Assembly (NCBI GenBank): GCA_018830765.1
Contig: JAHJRJ010000122.1
Coordinates: forward strand, 1-11,719
DNA: 11,719 bases
Source of the DNA: Bacteroidota bacterium
Lineage (GTDB): Bacteria > Bacteroidota > Ignavibacteria > UBA10030 > BY39
Direction: 5' to 3'
Both the position numbers and the translations under genes were made by a program. Each line of letters begins with the position of its first letter. Position 1 is the stretch's first letter. The notes under the pieces were generated by a model that did not search any database, had not been told where the DNA came from, and saw only the letters and a program-made list of their open reading frames with translations. Positions 6,951 through 11,719 of this stretch are shown here, piece by piece.

Positions 6951-7523
6951 ATGGAAATCACACCCCACAATACCCCCAAAGGCACTGGTTGGATTGAAGT
7001 AGTTTGCGGATGTATGTTCAGCGGTAAAACCGAAGAGTTGATCCGTAGGCTTCGTCGAGCACAAATTGCAAAACTGAACGTTATGATTTTCAAACCAAGA
7101 ATTGATACACGATACAATTCAGATCATATAGTGTCGCACAATACGCAATCATTAGCTTCAACTGTTGTAAATAATCCACAAGAAATATTAGAGTTATCAA
7201 AAGATGCTCAAGTAGTTGGTATAGATGAAGCTCAATTCTTTTCTCTCGATTTAATACAAATTGTCGAAGCCCTTGCAGATCAAGGGAAACGTGTAATCGT
7301 TGCGGGACTTGACCAAGATTTTCGAGGTAAGCCATTTGAGCCAATTCCGCAACTTTTAGCCATTGCTGAATATATAACTAAAACATTAGCCATATGTGTG
7401 GTTTGTGGAAACCCTGCCGACAAAACACAACGCATTACTACTCAACAAGAACGTGTAGTAGTGGGCGCAAAAGACATTTACGAAGCAAGATGTCGTAAAT
7501 GTCATCAAGTTTCTCATGAATAA
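6951..7523 (+). CDS. tdk: Thymidine kinase (type II)
   Basis: Phosphorylates thymidine (and deoxyuridine) to the monophosphate with ATP, feeding dTTP synthesis by salvage. The 190-aa protein has the type II layout: P-loop GCMFSGKT (20-27), FKPRIDTRY (47-55), DEAQFF (92-97) with the likely catalytic Glu93, GLDQDFRGKPF (119-129), and a zinc-binding lasso domain with cysteines 149, 152, 181 and 184 in CVVC and CRKC. ATG 6951 lies two bases after the cdd stop. The first 13 residues form a short Pro/Thr-containing lead before WIEVVCG, as in many type II enzymes. With cdd upstream it can take deoxycytidine-derived deoxyuridine. No Shine-Dalgarno sequence is visible. Identification is firm. Confidence 0.96.
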   Translation: MEITPHNTPKGTGWIEVVCGCMFSGKTEELIRRLRRAQIAKLNVMIFKPRIDTRYNSDHIVSHNTQSLASTVVNNPQEILELSKDAQVVGIDEAQFFSLDLIQIVEALADQGKRVIVAGLDQDFRGKPFEPIPQLLAIAEYITKTLAICVVCGNPADKTQRITTQQERVVVGAKDIYEARCRKCHQVSHE

Positions 7524-7541
7524 ATAATTTAAATTATCAAT

Positions 7542-8891
7542 ATGGATATAAACTCTTTTATTCGCGGTTTAATTGGTGTTGTTGTAATTATTGGAATCGC
7601 ATTTTTATTTTCAAACAATAAAAAGAAAATCAATTGGCGGCTCGTAGGTATGGGGCTGCTAATTCAGTTAGTCTTTGCAATATTCATAATTAAAAGTCAA
7701 GCTCTCGCTTCTATCTTTGCTCCCTTAGGATGGCCTAAAATTGCTATCGAATGGTTAGGTGGAGCAATAGTGAGCTTACTTGGATTCACAACTGAGGGAG
7801 CCAAGTTTGTTTTCGGGAACTTAGCCGTTAACTCTGGCACTGCAAGCTTGGGTTTCTTTTTTGCTTTTCAAGTCCTCCCTACCATCATTTTTGTTTCAGC
7901 ATTAACTTCGGTTTTATATTATCTCGGAATTCTCCAACGAATAGTTCAAGGAATGGCTTATATAATGCTTCGATTGATGGGAACCAGCGGCGCAGAATCG
8001 TTATCTAATTCCGCCAACATATTCGTGGGTCAAACCGAAGCTCCATTGTTAATTCGACCCTATATAGGAAATATGACGCAATCAGAGCTTTACACAATTA
8101 TGGTCGGTGGTATGGCAACTATCGCCGGCGGTGTAATGGCGGCTTACATACAGATGTTGGGACAATCATTTGCCGATGCACATCAGTTGGATATTACTAC
8201 TGCGCAGGTTAATTTTGCGATTCAACTTTTAGCCGCCAGCACGATGGCAGCTCCGGCAGGTTTAGCAATATCGAAAATTATATATCCCGAAGTCGAAGAA
8301 CCGCTCACACGCGGTACAGTTAAGATTAAAGTAGAGAAACAAGCTAAAAACGTTATCGAAGCAGCAGCAGGCGGCGCATCCGACGGGCTTCAACTTTCAT
8401 TAAATGTCGGAGCAATGTTAATCGCCTTTATCGCTTTGATCGCTCTAGTAAATTATACTCTCACATCAATCGGTTCGATCGGTGGGATAAATGAATATAT
8501 GCTGGCAACCTTCAAGCAACCGCTTAGCTTACAATTACTGTTGGGCATTGTGTTACAATTTTTGGCTTTTGCGATAGGTGTTCCGTGGACAGACGCTTTA
8601 AATTTCGGCAGTTTAATAGGTACTAAAGTCGTGCTTAACGAATTTGTAGCTTATTTAGATTTAGCAAATATGATTAAAGCCGGCGCATTAGGGGAAAAAG
8701 CAATCTACATGGCAACATTCGCACTCTGCGGCTTTGCGAACTTTGCTTCAATCGCAATTCAACTCGGCGGCATAAGTCCGATGGCACCACACCGTAGAAA
8801 AGATATAGCATCACTCGGACTGCGTGCAGTGTTAGGTGGCTCTTTAGCAACTTTATTAACAGCAACAATAGCAGGAATATTACTTGGATAA
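7542..8891 (+). CDS. Concentrative nucleoside transporter (CNT/NupC family)
   Basis: An inner-membrane symporter that imports nucleosides with a cation (Na+ or H+; not decidable from what I can see). The 449-aa protein is strongly hydrophobic with a first helix at about 7-23. CNT signatures are present: FFFAFQVLPTIIFVSALTSV (105-124), AESLSNSANIFVGQTEAPLL (151-170) holding the substrate-contacting GQTE, MAAPAGLAISKI (235-246), ASDGLQLSLNVGAMLIAF (279-296), GVPWTDAL (346-353), NEFVAYLDL (366-374) with the conserved Glu367, and CGFANFASIAIQLGG (396-410) with Asn400 and Ser403 aligned to substrate residues of characterised CNTs. It sits between nucleoside kinase and phosphorylase genes, 18 bases after tdk, and overlaps punA by eight bases. 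Family is firm; nucleoside preference is open. Confidence 0.95.
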   Translation: MDINSFIRGLIGVVVIIGIAFLFSNNKKKINWRLVGMGLLIQLVFAIFIIKSQALASIFAPLGWPKIAIEWLGGAIVSLLGFTTEGAKFVFGNLAVNSGTASLGFFFAFQVLPTIIFVSALTSVLYYLGILQRIVQGMAYIMLRLMGTSGAESLSNSANIFVGQTEAPLLIRPYIGNMTQSELYTIMVGGMATIAGGVMAAYIQMLGQSFADAHQLDITTAQVNFAIQLLAASTMAAPAGLAISKIIYPEVEEPLTRGTVKIKVEKQAKNVIEAAAGGASDGLQLSLNVGAMLIAFIALIALVNYTLTSIGSIGGINEYMLATFKQPLSLQLLLGIVLQFLAFAIGVPWTDALNFGSLIGTKVVLNEFVAYLDLANMIKAGALGEKAIYMATFALCGFANFASIAIQLGGISPMAPHRRKDIASLGLRAVLGGSLATLLTATIAGILLG

Positions 8892-9720
8892 GTTAATCGA
8901 AAAAGAAATAAAAGAAACAATTTCGTTTATTAAATCAAAAACTAAATTAAAACCGAAGATAGCTATAGTATTAGGTTCGGGATTGGGCGATTATACTAAT
9001 CATCTCAAAGTTGAAGCTACAATAGATACTTCGACTATTCCACATTATCCTAAGTCAACCGTCGAAGGGCACAAAGGGAAAATTATTTTTGGTTTTTTGA
9101 GAGATACTAAACCTAAAAAATCAGTTCCAGTGTTAGCGTTTCAAGGCAGGATACACTACTACGAAACAGGAGATATTAGAACAGTCCTCTTCCCTATTTT
9201 AGTTGCACACCAGCTTGGGATAAAAATACTTTTTCTTACAAACGCTGCTGGCGGTGTAAATCGACATTTTCATCCCGGCGATCTTATGTTGACGAAAGAC
9301 CAAGTTAATCTTACTTTCGAAAACCCTACTGCAATTATTAATGGTAATAAGAAGATTAACAAACCAATCTATGACGAAGATTTGATTAAGATGATAATAA
9401 AAATAGCCGAAAAAAGTAATGTACCTTTAAGTGAAGGTGTTTATGTCGGTGTGAAGGGACCTTCTTACGAAACTGCTTCTGAAGTAGAGATGGTAAGGCG
9501 AATCGGTGGGGATGCAGTAGGGATGTCGACTGTCAATGAGGCAACGTTAGCTAGTGCTCTCGGTATGCGAGTAGCCGGAATCTCTTGCATAACAAATTAC
9601 GCAACGGGAGTAACGAGTGCGAAATTAGATCACGAAGAAGTAACTTTTGTTGCTAATATGGTAAAGGATAGGTTTTCCAAGTTAGTCTCTTCCATAATAT
9701 TGTCGACAAATAATCTATAA
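8884..9720 (+). CDS. punA: Purine nucleoside phosphorylase (trimeric, inosine/guanosine type)
   Basis: Cleaves purine (deoxy)nucleosides with phosphate to free base plus (deoxy)ribose 1-phosphate. The 278-aa length and motifs fit the PNP/MTAP trimeric family: VLGSGLG phosphate loop (29-35), EGHKGKIIFG (61-70), FQGRIHYYE (86-94), LTNAAGGVN (118-126), GPSYETASEVEM (192-203) with Glu196 equivalent to the base-contacting Glu201 of human PNP, GMSTVNEA (213-220) and SCITNYATG (234-242) with Asn238 at the position of human Asn243. The start is TTG 8884, because the upstream frame closes at TAG 8869-8871 and there is no ATG near the expected N-terminus. AGGA at 8873-8876 is a suitable ribosome site. 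It overlaps the transporter gene by eight bases, implying coupling. Methylthioadenosine phosphorylase is less likely given the Asn and Glu. Gene symbol by analogy. Confidence 0.93.
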   Translation: MDKLIEKEIKETISFIKSKTKLKPKIAIVLGSGLGDYTNHLKVEATIDTSTIPHYPKSTVEGHKGKIIFGFLRDTKPKKSVPVLAFQGRIHYYETGDIRTVLFPILVAHQLGIKILFLTNAAGGVNRHFHPGDLMLTKDQVNLTFENPTAIINGNKKINKPIYDEDLIKMIIKIAEKSNVPLSEGVYVGVKGPSYETASEVEMVRRIGGDAVGMSTVNEATLASALGMRVAGISCITNYATGVTSAKLDHEEVTFVANMVKDRFSKLVSSIILSTNNL

Positions 9721-9749
9721 ACTAAATCTCAAAAATCTAAAATATTTTT

Positions 9750-11384
9750 ATGAATTGGATTGATTATCGCAGCCTACCGCAAGTCGGCGGTATTACTGAA
9801 TTATTCAAAGATTATGTTTCTGAATTTAAAAAAGTTCAACAGTTTTATGAGTTAGATTATCAAACGTTAGATAATTTCGGAGTTCGTTGCGAAAAAATCC
9901 GCTCGGAATACCGTCTTCGCTATGACATTAATGGAATTCTTCTTCGTCAAAATAAAGACTTTGGATGTTCTGAAGAAACCTTCATCAACATAAATAAATT
10001 AGAAGAAGAAAATACATTCGCCATCGTAACAGGCCAGCAAGTCGGTATTCTCTCAGGACCTCTCTACACAATTTATAAAATAATTACACTCTTAAAATTA
10101 ACTGAGCTTTTAAATAAACGTTATCAAAACTTAAAATTTGTTCCTGTTTTTTGGTTGGAGGGTGAAGACCACGATTTCGAAGAAGTAAACAAGGTCAAGA
10201 TACTTGACCAGGAAAACCGTATAAAAACCATCGAATACTTGATGCAAGCCAAACAGAATCAACACGGTTCGGTGGGTAGTTATGTATTCGATCACCAAAT
10301 CGAAAATTTTATAAAAGAATTGAGTTCGGCTCTACCGAGTTCTGAATTTAAATCAAATATTATAGAGGCTGCTGCTGCGATTTATACCGCTGGTTCGACT
10401 TTCGAAAGCGCGTTTGTAAAATGGATTAACCGGCTCTTTCCGCAATCGGGTATAATATTTTTCTCCTCAAACGATAAGGAAGTAAAATTATTACTCTCCG
10501 GAATTTTCCAAAAAGAAATTAACGAATGTCCGAACACATCGCGCCTTGTTATTCAAAAAAGCGCTGAACTTGAAGACAACTATCACGTGCAAATGAAACC
10601 GCGAGCTTTAAATTTATTTATGTTTTATAAAGGCGGAAGGTATCTGATCGAACCGCGCGAGCATGATTTCAGCTTAAAGGGAACGCGACATTATCTGACA
10701 AAGGAAGAACTTCTACAGATTGCAACGCAAACACCAGAGCAGTTGAGTCCGAATGTCGTTCTTCGACCTATATGTCAGGATACTCTTTTGCCGACAGCCG
10801 CTTATATTGCAGGACCGTCGGAGATTGCATATTTTGCCCAACTTAAAAGCGTGTATAAACATTTTGATATAACGATGCCGATTATATATCCGCGCGTAAG
10901 CGTCACACTTGTAGAAGATAAGGTGATGCGAATTTTAGAAAAGTATGAACTTTCTGTCCGCGATATTTTTAACGGTATAGAGACAGTGACGGGGCGAGTT
11001 GTAGATTTTGTATCTGAAGTAAAAATTGACGATCTTTTCAGCGATTCTTACAAACGTATTGATGATATACTTAATGAGATGAAATTCGGATTGGGGTATA
11101 TCGACCAAACTCTTTTGGGCGCTTTAGAAACTACCCGCGTAAAAATCGAAGAAAATTTTAAATTGTTGAACAATAGAACTATAATGGCGCAGAAACGCAA
11201 GCACGAGATTGCAATAAAACAAGTTGAGAAAGCGCTTAATCATTTATTCCCGGGTGGGAATTTTCAAGAACGTGAGTTAAACATCATCAACTACTTAAAT
11301 AAATATGGAACAGAGTTTCCACAATGGTTGATGAGAGAGATAGATATCGATAAGTTTAAGCAGCAGATTGTAGAAATAACGTAG
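9750..11384 (+). CDS. bshC: Bacillithiol biosynthesis cysteine-adding enzyme BshC
   Basis: BshC joins cysteine to glucosaminyl-malate, the last step of bacillithiol synthesis, giving the low-molecular-weight thiol used in redox balance and detoxification. The 544-aa length matches the family (about 540). Motifs: TGQQVGILSGPLYTIYK (94-110), the acidic WLEGEDHDFEEVN (135-147), SPNVVLRPICQDTLLPTAAY (333-352), AGPSEIAYFAQL (354-365) and PRVSVTLVE (381-389), followed by a helical, charged C-terminal region at about 430-500 that is probably the coiled coil, and a short tail. ATG 9750 is 29 bases after punA with no Shine-Dalgarno sequence. bshA and bshB are not in this window. Its link to the nucleoside genes is likely shared transcription rather than shared pathway. 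Identification is firm. Confidence 0.95.
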   Translation: MNWIDYRSLPQVGGITELFKDYVSEFKKVQQFYELDYQTLDNFGVRCEKIRSEYRLRYDINGILLRQNKDFGCSEETFININKLEEENTFAIVTGQQVGILSGPLYTIYKIITLLKLTELLNKRYQNLKFVPVFWLEGEDHDFEEVNKVKILDQENRIKTIEYLMQAKQNQHGSVGSYVFDHQIENFIKELSSALPSSEFKSNIIEAAAAIYTAGSTFESAFVKWINRLFPQSGIIFFSSNDKEVKLLLSGIFQKEINECPNTSRLVIQKSAELEDNYHVQMKPRALNLFMFYKGGRYLIEPREHDFSLKGTRHYLTKEELLQIATQTPEQLSPNVVLRPICQDTLLPTAAYIAGPSEIAYFAQLKSVYKHFDITMPIIYPRVSVTLVEDKVMRILEKYELSVRDIFNGIETVTGRVVDFVSEVKIDDLFSDSYKRIDDILNEMKFGLGYIDQTLLGALETTRVKIEENFKLLNNRTIMAQKRKHEIAIKQVEKALNHLFPGGNFQERELNIINYLNKYGTEFPQWLMREIDIDKFKQQIVEIT

Positions 11385-11453
11385 CGTCGCTCTGTGATAT
11401 TTATTCTCTATTGGGTTTAATACCCTGACGCTTGCGTCGTATGATAGCTCGTC

Positions 11454-11483
11454 ATGCCGTCCTGACTTTGTCGGGATCGGCAT
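11454..11483. repeat. Strong 13-bp hairpin
   Basis: Arms ATGCCG/CGGCAT enclose a T-A pair next to one bulged T, then CCTGAC pairing with GTCGGG (one G-U in RNA), around a TTT loop. It is the most stable simple hairpin I see in the window. No T-run follows on either strand, so it does not look like an intrinsic terminator. The pattern of short GC arms around an ACTTTGTC-like core resembles dispersed palindromic repeats of FCB genomes, which is an inference. Confidence 0.6.
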
Positions 11484-11518
11484 CTATATAGATTAGACCC
11501 TGAAATCCCGCTGTACGG

Positions 11519-11565
11519 TTCCGCTTCTCAGAATCCCGCTATTGAGGCGGAATCCAGAAAGCGGG
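11519..11565. repeat. Overlapping inverted repeats (TTCCGC/GCGGAA and CCCGCT/AGCGGG)
   Basis: TTCCGC (11519-11524) pairs with GCGGAA (11547-11552), and the stem is extended inward by CTCA/TGAG past a two-base bulge. CCCGCT (11535-11540), inside that loop, pairs instead with AGCGGG (11560-11565). The two stems cannot be nested, so they are alternatives or a pseudoknot, or the relics of two inserted palindromic units. Confidence 0.5.
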
Positions 11566-11620
11566 AGATCCCGTAAAGCGCTCTTGCGTCAACTTAAGAG
11601 AATAATTGGGTTTATTACGA

Positions 11621-11700
11621 GGCTGATTCATCAGTCTTTTGACATCAGCGTCACCATTTATGGTGATGCGAGATTCCGCATCAGCCTAAAGACTGACGCT
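11621..11700. repeat. Nested and competing hairpins at the right edge
   Basis: TCAGTCTTT (11631-11639) and AAAGACTGA (11688-11696) form a perfect 9-bp outer stem. Inside it lies a 10-bp hairpin, GCGTCACCAT (11648-11657) with ATGGTGATGC (11660-11669, one G-T), and a second overlapping one, GATGCG (11665-11670) with CGCATC (11677-11682). GGCTGAT (11621-11627) also matches ATCAGCC (11680-11686), crossing the outer stem. It could be a structured RNA or a mobile palindromic element; no function can be assigned. Confidence 0.55.
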
Positions 11701-11719
11701 AACACAAAAAAGCATCATA

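Larger units (their letters stand above)
11385..11719. repeat. Gene-free, hairpin-rich intergenic region with palindromic repeats
   Basis: These 335 bases after bshC hold no credible gene on either strand and look less AT-rich than the coding DNA around them. They are packed with inverted repeats, listed separately where clear. The five-mer GCGTC or its complement GACGC occurs six times (11384, 11427, 11434, 11586, 11648 and 11695 as starts), and AATCCCGCT occurs twice (11504 and 11532). Smaller hairpins are GACGC-TT-GCGTC (11427-11438), CGGGA-GA-TCCCG (11562-11573) and CTCTT/AAGAG (11581-11600). The look is that of dispersed intergenic palindromic elements seen in many bacterial genomes, but copy number cannot be judged from one window. 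No T-tract terminator for bshC was found. Confidence 0.6.

Noticed and set aside
6915..6977. Four C-runs around the cdd/tdk junction, possible minus-strand G-quadruplex
   Set aside because: Spacers of 11, 27 and 6 bases are too long for a canonical quadruplex, and the runs are explained by Pro codons at the two protein ends.
11295..11483. Small minus-strand open frame across the bshC end and the first repeat
   Set aside because: It overlaps bshC coding sequence and a hairpin, its composition is repeat-derived, and it shows no domain.
11385..11719. tRNA, CRISPR array or IS end in the right-hand intergenic region
   Set aside because: No cloverleaf with a conserved T-loop, no evenly spaced direct repeats, and no transposase fragment or paired terminal repeats were seen.

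Overview
The window is AT-rich, gene-dense bacterial chromosome. It looks like a member of the Bacteroidota/Chlorobi/Ignavibacteria side of the FCB group. That placement is inferred from low GC, mostly absent Shine-Dalgarno sequences (many starts are preceded by A/T only), a BshC bacillithiol enzyme, a kinase-less PASTA membrane protein beside rpe, and crotonase and DapF proteins that look typical of that group. It is not proven here. No phage, CRISPR, IS element, tRNA or rRNA is visible, and most of the content is core metabolism.

Layout. (1) Bases 1-1770, plus strand: the 3' four-fifths of purL (purine synthesis), cut by the window edge. (2) Bases 1771-1862: a short convergent gap with AT-only hairpins. 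(3) Bases 1863-6442, minus strand: a compact six-gene run read in the order PASTA protein, rpe, crotonase, apt, dapF, lipid kinase, with gaps of -7 to +12 bases, so almost certainly one operon. (4) Bases 6443-6555: a divergent, extremely AT-rich promoter region. (5) Bases 6556-11384, plus strand: cdd, tdk, a CNT nucleoside transporter, purine nucleoside phosphorylase and bshC, again tightly packed. (6) Bases 11385-11719: a gene-free, higher-GC stretch packed with inverted repeats.

Function. The plus-strand run is a nucleoside uptake and salvage unit. The transporter imports nucleosides, Cdd deaminates cytidine/deoxycytidine, Tdk phosphorylates thymidine/deoxyuridine, and PNP releases purine bases. 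Apt in the opposite operon recovers adenine, and purL belongs to de novo purine synthesis. The minus-strand operon mixes envelope-related functions (PASTA protein, DapF for meso-diaminopimelate, a diacylglycerol/lipid kinase) with the pentose phosphate pathway (Rpe) and acyl-CoA chemistry.

No clear new system is present. The point most worth following is the dapF/lipid-kinase junction. The two genes share a reading frame and are separated only by one TAG. The conserved N-terminus of the kinase lies upstream of every ATG, GTG or TTG that could start it. The structured repeats at the right end are the second.
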